Below are positions 39,793 through 51,660 of a stretch of 64,000 nt of DNA, piece after piece. The stretch lies in contig JAGHQL010000062.1 of the NCBI GenBank assembly GCA_020080175.1, forward strand, positions 60,748-124,747, in the 5' to 3' direction. Source of the DNA: Glutinoglossum americanum (taxonomy: Eukaryota; Ascomycota; Geoglossomycetes; Geoglossales; Geoglossaceae). Position 1 is the first letter of the stretch. Each line of letters opens with the position of its first letter. The notes below the pieces were generated by a model. It made no database searches. It had not been told where the DNA came from and was given only the letters and a program-made list of their open reading frames with translations. A program made the position numbers and the translations under genes.

Positions 39793-41086
39793 TCAAAAGG
39801 GTTTTGTGATTTCATTCTTTCCAGGGATTACCCTCTGGCACCACCCGCACCAACTTCTTTGTTCCCCTCTGACCTCACGGCCCAAGTATTCTCTCCTTTC
39901 TGATTGCCCACTCCCTCCGGCCTCACCAGGCACATCTCCTATGACGACCGCTCCGATCGATTGTTTCCTCATCAGTTTCTTCATCACGACCCCTCCGATG
40001 CCCTCAATTTCCCGTATCAGATAGCCCTGTCCCGGGACTTCCTCCCCGCTAGCGGTGATCATCCACCCCATCTCAAAGCACCTCATCGCCGAATCGCAAT
40101 CAGACTCTATCAGCGTTATCTCTGCCGCCGTGCACGTTGCTCCACGTCCACAACGCACACCCTCAACACCCTCTCCAATTCCCATCATGCCGAGGCATTG
40201 ACTATATCGCTCTCGCCAGGCCCATGCATCGTGATATTTGACATCCTCAGACATTAGAGGCTTCCCGCAAGGCTGGCAGAGCCAAGGGTCATCTGGGCAA
40301 GAGCACGGGTCACGGAGAAAGGCAGGAGCAGTGAACGCTAGGCTTTCTGAAGACGGCGGTGTTGGAGAGCCAGGTTTTAAAGTATGCTGAATGAGAGGAA
40401 CGCAAAGGCAATTACGGCAGAGGCGACGGTGGCGTAAGGGAAGGCTTTTAGGAAGAGGCGATTTCATGATACAGTTCTTAGACCGTCTGTTAGCCAGAGA
40501 TAGGATATTGAAGGCGCGATGTAACCGTGTATTTCGCACCACTCACCCTGCATACGACTCTCGCACATTTCCGACACTCCGCTACCATATCCCTCGCACA
40601 CCTCCACTTCTTCCTCGCCGAAGCTTCCCATGCCACTTGGCCACGCTCCGCATCTATATCACAGCGGAGCGACTGCGTCACCAGCCGAGATCGGAATGGC
40701 AGCAGATTAGCCCTGAATTGACGACAGCTAAGTGCCAAAGCATGCAGGTCGTTCAGGTCGAGATCTCGAGCGATCTGAGATATTATCCTGCGCGTATGCG
40801 CCTTCGTCTCAGCGACCATGAAAAGGGCCCAACTTAGCGCCTCAGGGACGGCACCGACTCACGGGTAGCTGGCCAGAGCGGCCGAGAAGCTGCCCCGATT
40901 GGGGATCTCCGGCAGCTCTCTCGGCTCCTCCACTTCAGTCTTTGCTCCACAATCCTCCATTTGCGAGCAAACGGGCGATTTATCGTCGAGAGGAAAGCGA
41001 CGACGCCAGTCTAGCGAGCCAGCGGGGACCCGCATATCTGACACACTGTGCGATTCAAGGCCCTCAAGGTCGACAAAGACGACCAT
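39793..41086 (-). CDS. F-box-like, cysteine-rich protein of unknown function
   Basis: Exons 41086-40863, 40787-40547, 40476-39793; 382 residues. It starts MVVFVDLEGLE; an upstream in-frame ATG at 41230 is less likely. LPEIPNRGSFSAALASYP-IISQIARDLDLNDLHALALSC reads like a degenerate F-box, a motif that recruits substrates to SCF ubiquitin ligases. Then come Cys-rich segments: CRKCARVVCRNC, RRLCRNCLC, CSCPDDPWLCQPCG, CGRGATC, and WCGWCQRVIPGK near the end, suggesting zinc binding. I recall similar fungal proteins with an F-box-like N-terminus and CRNC motifs, but no known function. Intron 1 as placed (75 nt) makes the conserved YPII junction; a 30-nt alternative was rejected as too short. Confidence 0.8.
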
Positions 41087-41473
41087 TTTGAGGGAGGATG
41101 CAGCTTCCCCGATCCCCGACAAAGCAAGTTTTGCTGAGACGGACACGCGGATGCACGGATAAGGCAGGTACATACGCCTAACGGGGCGCCATCGCCCCAC
41201 AAATCGATCGGCAAACCCCGTCTGTGCCATGTACCCCGTTATTACCTTGCGCTTTTACTAAGCATTTCCAATGTCCATCACGAATGCACGAATGGCACAA
41301 ATGGCATAGATGACGCTGCACGACGGTAGGTACATATATACGCAATATGAAGACGCTTGTGCCTATGGGGCTGGACCCTTCTGCTGAGCAATACGATGGC
41401 GAAAATACCCCGCACCCTCCACCACTTCTACGAGCTAAAGTATTTTGTACAGACTCCTGCATATCTGTGCCGC
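41087..41473. other. Spacer between F-box-like gene and isocitrate lyase
   Basis: About 390 bp, downstream of isocitrate lyase and upstream of the F-box-like gene, both on the minus strand. It presumably holds a 3' UTR and a compact promoter. Nothing else seen. Confidence 0.45.
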
Positions 41474-43329
41474 CTATTTGAACTGGTCCTCTGTAACACC
41501 CTTGCCCATCGCGCTTGTACTTGACACACCACCCGTAACCATCTTCAGAAGGTTATCCGCATAGTTTGCGCCACTCCACTTCTGGTGTGTCACGACGTCG
41601 ATCTTGGCCTCCATCTCTGGCTCTTGCACTAGCTCGCCGTACGCTCTCATTCCCTGCTTCGCATATGCCTTGGAGAACGTGTCGGAGATCAAAGCGGTTG
41701 TGTGCAGCCCGGCGAGCGTGATGAACTGCCAGGAGTAGCCGAGTTTGCCTAGACGCTTGATGTAGGTCTCCTGCTCGTCCCGCGGCATGGCGGTCTTCCA
41801 ATTGAAAGAAGGTGAGAGATTATACGCGAGCCTGCAGGTTTAAAAAGTCAATAAAACGTAAAAAGTCAATTAATGCGAGGCTTCGGCAATAGCATACTTT
41901 TGCTCTGGCCAAGCAGCATGCACGCCGTTGGCGAATTGCTCCGCTTGCTTATAATCCGGTAGTTTGCTCTCCATCCAGATCAAGTCGGAGTAAGGTGCGT
42001 AGGCGACGGCCCTGTTGATAGCGCATTCAGTACCACCCTGGTAGCGGTAGTAGCCTTCTCTCGTCCTAGGCGAATCCCAGTCCCAGTAAATATCGACGCC
42101 TGTGATGCCTTTGGCAATGGCCCTCGCCTCAAGGTTGTTCTTGCCCTTAACCGCGGACAAGTATTCCTGTACAAGAGTCTTCTTGTTAGGGTGAAAGCCA
42201 GCATTAATGGTGTCGATGACGGCATCATCAAAAAGCTTAAGGCCGGCCTGCGAGACCCATTGGTCTTCGATCCTTTGTAATTGGTCCCCGAACTGTCCAG
42301 CTTGCTCTGCTTTCACCATAAGGCCGTTAAGCGGCTGAAGGCTAGGATTTGTCGAGCCAAGGATGAAACGATGGTCTCTATAGTCGATCGTGGACGTGAT
42401 AAGAGTAGCAGCCTCAGAGTCAGTTCTAGCAACCGCCAAAAGGTCGGTACCTATGAGGTGGAAGGTTAGTTTTGGCCACCTCAAATCCAGAAAAATAACA
42501 CACCCATAATGTCTGCTTGGGCTCTGATGGCAACTAATCTGTTGATATGCTCGCTGATAGGCACTAGCACCTTGCCAGCCATGTGTCCGCACTTCTTCGT
42601 TCCTGGTGCTTGATCCTCAATGTGGATACCGGCAGCACCCTTCTCGATAAATAGTCTTGTCAATTTCATAACGGCAGTGAGGCCTCCATGGCCAGTATCG
42701 GCGTCAGCAATTATTGGACGGAGAAAATCTGTATTTGCAACTTTGGCTCGGCCCGCTTTGGAGGTAGAAATCCTTTCCTCACGCTGCTTTCTGTCATGGA
42801 AAAGTTGTGCCATGAAGAGCTGCTGGACTTTGTTTGGGACAGTATTCTAATTCATTCGTTGTAAGCCCCGAGCTTCATTGTTTCCCAGGAAGCAGAAAAT
42901 TACCATTGGGTAGTCAGCAAGATCAGGCGATGGCTCGTCGGTCGAAGAGGCTGTTGAAGAGCATTGCCACCCAGAGACATACACCGTGTCAAGGTGCTTT
43001 GCCATTTGTGTGACCATCACCGGGTCAAGGCATCCATATGTGAAACTTGCCTCCTTGTTCTATTCGCTCGCAGTAAGATATTAGCTCCCGTCGGTGGTCT
43101 CTCTAGATATACAGAAACCCACTTCGAATCTCTGCTCAAGGAGCTTCCATAGCTTCTTACTCTGGACATTACTCGGGTACTGAATCTTCATATTTCCCCT
43201 TTTAGCAACAATCTGCTCGGCCGTAAATGGCCGCTTTGTGTACCGCCACCTCGAGTCCGTCCACCACTGCTTTACCGCCGCAACTTCAGCCTGGTAGGCC
43301 TGTTCTTCTTGCTCGAGAAAAGAAGCCAT
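41474..43329 (-). CDS. ICL1: Isocitrate lyase (glyoxylate cycle)
   Basis: Splits isocitrate to glyoxylate and succinate for growth on acetate or fatty acids. Exons 43329-43123, 43059-42904, 42846-42504, 42450-41898, 41831-41474; 538 residues, the fungal length. Seen: [39 protein letters not shown], the signature KKCGHM with the catalytic Cys, [28 protein letters not shown], and NLSPSFNWK. It ends TEDQFK, without a C-terminal SKL-type peroxisomal signal; import, if any, would need another signal (inference). The start is the ATG of [13 protein letters not shown]. Carbon-source control is expected from the family, but I did not identify regulator sites. Confidence 0.97.
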
Positions 43330-45111
43330 ATCGAGGCAAATTTTTTTTAGAGAAGAGAGTGAACCAATTCCTGAGTCTAATTGGGTAAATAAACTATCAG
43401 AAACGCGTTCTTGGAGCAGTTTGGATAGCAATCCCACATGAACTGACTGCAGGGTGGTTGCAAGACTTATACAAATGCAGGATGTAAAGAAAGGCCAGGA
43501 GCCCTTAGCCCGGCATAGCTCGGCGAGCCCTTAGCATTTGTCCGGCACGCCGAGGGAAAATTTGAAGTTGCCCGTTTTGGGTTTAGCTGAGCCATTGCGT
43601 TGCTCAAGTGCTCGGCCCAAGGGATTCGGATACTTGGATACGTTAGCATGTCAAGCACTGCTAACTCTAAATAACGCGGACAAAGAAGTCGGTGAGGGAG
43701 AGACATGTGAGATGTGAGACTTGCAATATATTCTACAGACAATCAGTACCCGTGTATTTCCCTAGTTTCGAGAGCCTCACGTCAACGCAATGATTCTTCC
43801 TCCTTTCACATGTTCAGACGAAGTACCAAGCTGTTGTTGCTCTTTCTTGCTGCAGGACCTCGGCTACTGACCAAGGCTATCGATTTAACAAGGTCTCGTG
43901 CTTGATTGAGCCTCGGGTCTGAATAACCGGCTGTTAATTCATTCGTAAAGCGACCCTTAATTTATGTTTTTTAGGAACTCTCATCCAATCCGAGCGAGTA
44001 GGATTCATAGGATCGATTGGCGCTGAGCGTTGTTCCATAGTGTTGAATGCGGAAGCCAAAGTTGATAACCGTGGCCTTGACCAAGGTGTGATGCAGTTAT
44101 CCCATGCATACAGGTTATTGAATCTACCCCTAGATGCACAACGGTAAATCGGCCAATTCAGAGAGTCCGGTGCTTATGTCCAAATTATGTTCTTCCATAA
44201 CCAGGGCCAGCAACCCAAGTTCAGGATCAAGAATTGATTCAAGAGGTTAGCTCCAGAGCTACGAGCGAGCAAGTTTGTTTTCAGAAAGCGCAAGAACTCG
44301 AACACGAGAGATGTCTCGCTCCTGCATGCTCCAAGGGCTCGACTAACCTATTTAGGATAGCTATTTGTCTAGTGTCAGATAAGTCTTTCAAAAGAATCTG
44401 ACAGCTTTTTAAAATCAAGAGCGCGGACTATTTAATCACGATTCAATAGACAAGACATATATAATATGTAGCAAAGTAAAGAAAATAAAAGAAAGTAGAG
44501 GTGTTAATATAAAATATGTTATATTTATAATATATAACATAAATTAATAATCGGAAACGTTTGGATGCGCATCAACGATACCAGTCATAATTCATCATGC
44601 GGCGTTGCAGTCAGGAACAACCAACACATCGGTGGCAGCGCTTTGCTCTGCTCATGCTCCGCAGCGGGTCACGAGGTATCCCTATTAGAAATATGCTCAC
44701 TGCCAAGTGCTCCCGGTGAGATCAGGGTTGGGGCCGTGCGTGGAGGGAATTCTGTGGAGGCGTAAACTGCAAGAGATGGATACTTCACGCCAAGAATGCT
44801 TTTCCGCCAGGGTACGTAGCCAAGCCACTTCTTCGAGATCTCATCCTAAATATTCTGTGCAGATTGTTGCCTCGGCGATTCAGAGAGATCTAGTGTTTCC
44901 GTAGGTAATTCTTATACATTATAAAACTCGATCGTGGTCGTTATCGCCAACCTCAACAAGTCCCTCCTAAGAAACCGATATCCTTCCATTCCTTTCTGCC
45001 CAGAAAATTGTTCCCAATTCCCTTTTTCCTATTCGCAAGACCCTTATCCCCATTTATATCCATCCCGTTATCATTTCCTTCGTTACATATGAAGATCCTG
45101 AGCCATCTTCG
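43330..45111. other. 1.8 kb gene-free stretch with an AT-rich core
   Basis: Upstream of isocitrate lyase. The DNA becomes very AT-rich at about 44450-44560 (runs of AATATA/ATAAAA) and contains the inverted repeat listed separately. Reading frames are below 70 codons. Either a long promoter plus decayed sequence, or an AT-rich relic; no intact element seen. Confidence 0.5.
44515..44541. repeat. Perfect AT-rich inverted repeat, 10-bp arms
   Basis: TATGTTATAT at 44515-44524 and its complement ATATAACATA at 44532-44541, separated by seven A/T bases. It can extrude as a small hairpin. It lies in the AT-rich core of the intergenic region; function unknown. Confidence 0.75.
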
Positions 45112-45621
45112 TTAGCTTGTGCGGCGATTTGCCGTCCTAGTACCTCCTCTGTTGCCTCCTGAAGGAGCACGTTCTTCTCTCCCAGAAGGGGGGTTCATTG
45201 TCAACGCTAGCTCAGCCGCATTTTCTCCCCTCGTCCTGGCATCAACGCTGCCAAAGTTATTTGCTTGATATTCTGCACTCGCATACCATCTTACCGGCTC
45301 GTTCTCTCTATCGAGGGTACAGAATCGCTGTCTCTGACACTCATTGGATTGCGTTTGGCGGAACTGTTCTTCAGTGATCATGGAAGTGGAGATGCGTGGT
45401 GGTAGTTGGCCCATCGCAAGAGCAGCTCTTTGCTGATCACCTTGTTTAGTTCCGTGGGATGCAAGGTAGTCATGGAGCCCCTCGCTATATACCGCATTCT
45501 CTGCGTTGTCCGTATACATATGGTCGCCCTTATACATGGTTAGCGTTTATTACGTCCTAACCATCCACGGGGGAAGCCGAAGAGAGCTCACATTCGTCTG
45601 GCTATTCTCGCTGTTACTCAT
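45112..45621 (-). CDS. Small hypothetical protein
   Basis: Exons 45621-45592 (30 nt, MSNSENSQTN) and 45528-45112; 148 residues. The intron (GTGAGC donor, GCTAAC branch, AAG acceptor) joins ten polar residues to GDHMYTDNAENAVYSEGLHDYLASHG. The remainder is polar: LPPRISTSMITEEQFRQTQSNECQRQRFCTLD, then a Gly/Arg-rich C-terminus. No known domain. The vague resemblance to small uncharacterised proteins of related fungi is from memory. Support is the clean splice signals and non-random composition. It could instead start at an ATG at 45537 without the intron. Confidence 0.55.
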
Positions 45622-48600
45622 CCCGAATTCTACGGTACTCTGGAGATCTTTAGCGGCGGGTTACTTGACACCTCTGGTCCCCCTTTGGGTTGTTGTGGCG
45701 TCGGATGTAGCGTTTGCACTTGATCTCAACGTTCGTCTTTCGTGATGCGGAAGCTGAAGGACCGACCTGGGAGCAGACGTCATAAATTGCAACCAGGATT
45801 AACTTGTTGTGGTATCTCTGCAGAGACGGGAGACCCTATTCTCGGCAGAACTGGCTACAGGGTTGCTCTCTTGGACTAGCACGCAGGGCTTGAAGGTCTT
45901 TCCGACAAGGACTGGTCTGGATTGATGTCGTTATGTATTAGCACCCAGGGTCGTGAGGGCTGGAGTGTTGCTGGAGTAGGAAGGGTCTCTAATAGGGGTC
46001 TCTACTGTCGCAGGTTACCTTGGGGAATCCCATTAATCACGGAGCGCGAAACAAGAAGCACTCAAGGGGTCACCTACTTATATACTAACCCGCAGTGGAA
46101 CCTTATGCGGGAGAGACGCCGCCTATCTATGGAAGATCTATGCCCTTGCTATTGCGCAATCTGGGAACTCGACGGCCTAATATCGATAAGTTGCTTTACG
46201 TATTACCTAGCGGCAACAAACGAGGGGCAATCTTGTTGGCGTCAGACGTCCGATGGAGACGATAGTGGGAGCTGATTTGTTTGCACAGCGTGTAAGTGAG
46301 ATTCCGTGACAGCAAGACAAATCTATTGCTTCCGTGACCGGAGGGTGCCCCGCCAAAAGGACTAAAATAGTGCTACTTTCCAAATGGAGACAATGGAGAT
46401 CGTCGTGCGGAGGTGATTGAATATGCGAATTCTCGTTCCAGGTGGGACAGCAGGATCTTAAATGATGCCTAGGTGGAATAATTGTTGTGTGGGCGGGGTG
46501 GTACACTATCAAATAAACCCAAGTCTTGCTGAGCATTAGGGCGGTCCCAATTGAGCGATAGGGCGACGCAAGCCCCCCGACCGCAAGAGTCCCTGGTCAT
46601 CAGATATGGAGTTCTGGGGAAATGAGGGAAAGGGCGGACACTTCATGATTTGCCCTATAAGAATTCAACCCGGGGGGCAAACAGGGCAAAAGACGAGGGC
46701 GGAAGCCAAGCGAAGGGAACATGACGGGGATAAACGAGCCCTAACATGTTCCGTATCAAAACGATGTCAATTCCTTCCTCCAGTCGATTTAAAGCCTGGC
46801 TCATGGGCATGGCAAATTTCACGACGGCGAGAGGCCTCCCTATCCACCCCGAATAGTCTGCTGAACCCGTAGATAGTCCCCTTTGCTTGGCCCCCATTTT
46901 TCTTTTTCCTGTCGAACTCGACAGAATGGATTCGTGCCATCGTTACAAGGGTTCGCTGCATCGAGTGTCACATTCTATCGTTCTCCGATCCAATCTTTTG
47001 ATGGGAAAGAGTTTCTGTTTCACCAAGCTTGTGGTAAGGCATGCGTCCAAAAGGGCTTGTTGTTCTCAGTCGGAAACCTGGAACCTCGGCTTTCTATTGG
47101 AGACCCAGCGCCATGGTTGAACATATCCGCTTGCATGCAACCTATTCCTCGTAACAACCGTCAAAAAAAGCAATTCAAGACATTCAACCATGATGCGTCC
47201 ACATCGCCGTCCGAAATTGCAGGCAGACAGCATTCGTGGGCCTGCAGCTGGGTGAGTAGCAAGCCAGTCCTTGTCACTAGGAAGGGGAACATGTCGGGTT
47301 GCGGCGATGAATGCTGAAAAAAATTACAATTGTGATGTATCGATTCAGAGATGGTCTAGGATGAATGAGATGTAATGTCGGGCCTTCGGGGTAAGAAAAT
47401 CTAGGTTGTGAAGTTGCGCTCGAGGAAATTGGAGAGATCTGTCTTCTGCTATGGTGGAGGAGTGGCTCTAGGAAGATATGCGCCCCCCGCAATGAAATCC
47501 AATATTTCACGAAGCCGATCATACCGATCTCGGGTCTTGAGAATTAGAGCACCGTGCACCATGCTCGCATGCGGCGTACTAGGAACAGGACTCATCAACG
47601 CTGAGACGGTGATATCTATCGGTTCCTGACAGCGAACTATTGCGGACACATGGCTAGGTCCACATATCACTCTATCTCAGGCACTGCAAGGGCCCCGGCC
47701 CCTAGCAGCTTCGAAGGTAGCCGGAATTTGGAAGAAAGAGAGGTGGAGTTGCCGAACACACACGAGCTGGTTACGCATTGAACCACTGGATCTCTCACCA
47801 TTACATTAGGGCTTTGATATTGCCCAAGGCAGCCTTGACCGGGAGTCTTACCCAGTTGTGGCCTGGTGCCTTCTATCCGCACACCAAATAAATTTCCGCG
47901 TAACACTTTCTTTCTAGGGTCCGAGCTACAGCACTACCTGCCCCAAAAGGCAACAGCTAGTTCATCTTGGGGCTAATCTTCGGGCGGCGAACCGGGGAAG
48001 TAGGTTCCCAACCCGCTTCTGCGGACACGAGCTAAATCCTGTTTTGTACACATAAATTTTCGATACCACACGCGTGTGTGTGTATGCAGAACATATAGTA
48101 CATAAATACCTCACAAATTCTACATCAAGCGGTCAGAGAGCGTGGAGAAGTGGATGTGTCATCCGCCTTTAGTTCCAAGACCCAGGCAGCGGGGTCCATG
48201 TACGGATATGCAGTGTCTGCTACCCGGCAACCCCAGCCGTGGGAACCGCTACCTTGGGACAGCGGCCAACGCCCGCTCCTCAGAAAGCGAACTTGGCTTG
48301 TGTTCCGTCTATCGCCCTTTCCGAGGACATGGCAAGCTAGCTTCCGGGTCTTGCTCCCGTGCCGAAGATGCCAATAGGCTTTTGGTGGACTCGGCTACCA
48401 AGATTTGCGAAACGCCTTGGGGAGTGCCTGCCTATTCTATGGCTAAAGGACGATTGAACTTTTCGAAAGCCCGCCAGCGACGACTAAGACGTTCCACAAG
48501 TCTATGTTAAGAGCCATTGGGGGGAGGGCGATTAGGAGAAAAAGTCTAAATGTTAAGTCGGAACTCCGCAGTCGTATTTGGGGCAACCCATTCTGGATTC

Positions 48601-50570
48601 CAGACATGGGGAGATGCTTAGCATGATTGCGGATCTGAGGCGGGGGTTGTTCGGCAACTTTGTGGGGAGATGAACCTAAAATCTAGCTGTAAATAGGCTG
48701 GCTTCATACTACTATGTAGAAATGGGGAAATGAACACAAAAGTCATCGAGCGGACAAGCGGTCAAGACGTCCCGGGGGGTTGGGATTGCCGGACCCATAC
48801 CACCGGATCCCGCGAGACTGGCACACACTCTGGTTGGTTGATTGTTTGTTGAGCCAGACATTTAGGAGAAGGTCTCGTGGGGGTGTCCGTTCAATTGGCG
48901 CATCGCCTGCCGAAGTCTGGTACCCCTCATGGATACTGGCCAACGTTTCCCAGAGGTTTTCGCGCTAACTGCGGGTTTTTACTTATTCTCCTGCTCATTC
49001 TTGACTTATCCTAGACACAAGATGGACAGCTCATCGGGCATATGCAACAGGACGGTTCGACCTTAGCTGCTGCTCTATCGGGAAAGGGCTGGCAGAGCAA
49101 AAATAATTACCCTGATGCATATCCTTTTCCGTGCATACCGTGTCCATCACCATGTACCGTTGTGCGCTGATCGAACCCGTCATTAAACTTTAATTCATGC
49201 AGGGCTTCAACGGGTTCAAGGGATGAGCCAGGTGCGAGAGATGGCCCCATAGGACGCCACCTGTTTGTCCTGTTACTCACGGAGCACATACGGTGCGTAT
49301 AGATATTTAAGCGATGAAGTCCCTGTCAATACACACACATCTTTTGTGCTTTTTTCAATGAGTCTAGGTAAAGAGGGCTGAAAAAAAAATCTGCCATGAT
49401 GCCCTCTCCCTGCCGTAATCTCTTCGTATCCCGAAGAGCATGCCTTGGAGGAGGGGACACATCTGTGTTGGTCCGAAAAACAATATTCATCAGGAGGCGC
49501 GAAGTTGATTGGTGAGAAGCTATATGGCGCCATGCCAGAAGTCTTGGCTGTTTCACATCGCATGCAGACCGACGAAACCGTTGACACTCTAGGCATGGGG
49601 ATATGTGAGAAGCATCCTCCTACGAAGTTTGGTACGGGCTAGGGTACTCGTCCCGGATCGACGAGAGGGTCCAGCGCAATGAACCGTTGCCTTTTCCCTT
49701 TCCCGGACAATAGGGTTCTGGACTTGCTTCGAGAAGCTCTTCCCCTGTCAGCAATTTTTTTTTCCGACCCCATCGTTCACCCCTTTTTAGATACGTAAAA
49801 CTCCATGTTTCAGTTCATTCAAGCTTACGTGAAGGCAGAGTCCAATAGGGTAACGAGTTACTTTGTTTTCCGCCTTCCCGACATGTACTCTTCCTGACAC
49901 ATTCTTTTCATTGATATCCCAGCCCCCCTTTCGTTTCCTCTTGTTTATTTTTTTTGCCTTGTTTTCTCTTTTGCTTTTTCTTTTTTTATGCGGTGGACTT
50001 TTGTGTAACGGGACGTTAAACTCGTTGAATTTTTTTGGGTTCTGGATTACTTGAACACGGCTCAACGATCAGCCGATGTGGTAGGCCAGCCTATAGTGTT
50101 TGCTGTCGAAAACCTATGCTCACGGAACAGGTGGTAGGGCGGGGGGATGTCTCTTAGTTTCCTGTTCGTGCACGGAGTGCGGGATGACTTATGCACAGCG
50201 GACCCCCTAAAACCTTCGGGCCGCACGGAGGTTATGACCGCAAACCTTTCAAAGTCATATCGTAACCGCGAAATTGGGCGCATGAATAACAAAACAATGC
50301 GCCGCTGACAACCCCATAACGGGGTGAATCGCCTTCCCAGGCGATTTTTCTTCGTTAGAATTAATATCGAGACCACTGCTAAGTAATAATACATCGATAT
50401 TACTCCCTACACATCCAGATGCATGGAATTTCTGACCGAAAAAAAAAAGGAAACCCCATTCGTCCCCCCCCTAAACCCCGTCGCTTACTACACTCCTACC
50501 CGGCAACGTCTCATCGCCCGACTACAGGTAGAGTGGTACCTCGGAAGCCCCATCCCATCCCCACCCCCCT

Positions 50571-50595
50571 CCTCGCCGTCTTAGAGACGGCGAGG
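50571..50595. repeat. Perfect GC-rich hairpin, 11-bp stem and 3-nt loop
   Basis: CCTCGCCGTCT at 50571-50581, loop TAG, AGACGGCGAGG at 50585-50595. A very stable cruciform or RNA hairpin in otherwise non-coding DNA, just downstream of a C-rich run and upstream of a G9 run near 50620. Confidence 0.85.
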
Positions 50596-50817
50596 TATCT
50601 AAAAAGAGCTCCCCGGAGTGCGGGGGGGGGGCGGTCTGGGTTGATAGCGCTGCGTATGCGTGCGGGGAGAAGTATATCAATCGATCAGGGCCAGGGCCGC
50701 GATCCCGGCCCTACTAACGATTTGTAGGGGAAAAGGAAAAAGGAAAGAGAGGATCCTCGAGCGAGCTGGGGGGGGCGGGGGGTGCTCTATCTATGCGATG
50801 CGCATGTCTAATGGATA

Positions 50818-50846
50818 GATGAATAAATAAAATAAATAAATAAATC
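50818..50846 (+). repeat. AAAT microsatellite
   Basis: Imperfect tandem AAAT/AATA units. A simple sequence repeat with no coding context. Confidence 0.8.
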
Positions 50847-50948
50847 AGCGTCCTGGCTGTATCTCCTCGTCGCGCCGTTTTCTCACCGTGCGGTATTAGT
50901 CAGGTCAGCCGATGAAAAAAAGGCTGAACGCTGAAAACCCCAGGAAAA

Positions 50949-51006
50949 CCCACAGGAAGAAAAAAAAAAAAGCTTAGTTTTTTTAGATCCCGAACTTCCC
51001 TGTGGG
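50949..51006. repeat. Inverted repeat enclosing A-tract and T-tract
   Basis: CCCACAGGAAG (50949-50959) and CTTCCCTGTGGG (50995-51006) pair with one bulged base. Between them lie a 12-13-base A run, GCTTAG and a T7 run that can also pair, so the whole block can fold into one long hairpin. Confidence 0.6.
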
Positions 51007-51180
51007 AAAAAAAAAAAAACCTTTATTTTTATTTATTCAAAGTTTTTTTTTTTTCTTTTTAAGCAAACGTTTTGTTTTGTGGTGGAAAATTCACAAAAGC
51101 AGTCAGAGGGCTCTAGCTTAAAAAAAAAAAACTCGTTCGCTCAGTTCCAAGGGAGGGGGAAAAAAAAGAAAAATCTTGGA
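50955..51180. repeat. Cluster of homopolymer A and T tracts
   Basis: At least four A or T runs of 10-13 bases within about 225 bp, plus shorter runs. Such runs are not seen elsewhere in the window at this density. They are prone to replication slippage and to sequencing/assembly length error. Confidence 0.8.
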
Positions 51181-51660
51181 CTAAAGGAAATGATGGGGGG
51201 TGAGATTTCGGGTTTTTTGTAATGATAAAGGAAAGCATAAGAACGGGGGTGATATTTTTATAGTCCGCGTGTTATGGAGGAGGGTTAGGGCACACATTCG
51301 TCGAATACTGCGAGTGACAGAGGAAATAGAGAGAGAGCTCATGAGTGTTGCAGTATATAAGAAAAGGCAAAACTCCGCCCATATTCTGGGTCTTTCCCCA
51401 GTATTTTCCAAAATACAATATCTCCCAACCCGGGCCGGAAACCATTCGTTTGACAGCAAAAGGTCAAGGAAAATATAAAAGCGAGTTTGGAAGCTGGGCT
51501 GGGACCGAGCTAAAAAGTAAGTACACTGAAGAATTTGTTAAAAAATCGGGAGTAACGTTTCGAGCCGTAGAGATTCCTCATTCTCATTTCCGAAGCTATT
51601 ATGACCATTCGAGAGATGAAGACTGCTGGTTTCTCGACCCAACGGTGATATTCCCTGAAT

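Larger units (their letters stand above)
45622..51660. other. 6 kb gene desert
   Basis: The largest gap in the window. Reading frames up to about 140 codons occur on both strands (for example 46883-47317 +, 45922-46275 +, 48142-48510 +), but none shows recognisable motifs or splice-supported extension, and they overlap antisense frames. No terminal repeats, transposase or reverse-transcriptase motifs, tRNA or rRNA were seen. The last kilobase is rich in homopolymer runs and hairpins, listed separately. It may contain long non-coding leader/promoter DNA or decayed sequence. Confidence 0.5.

Noticed and set aside
40833-40862. 30-nt intron in the F-box-like gene
   Set aside because: Too short for fungal splicing; the 75-nt intron with the same donor (40862-40788) gives the better conserved YPII junction.
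46883-47317. 144-codon plus frame in the gene desert
   Set aside because: No domain, no constrained motif, overlaps other frames; length is within chance expectation for this composition.
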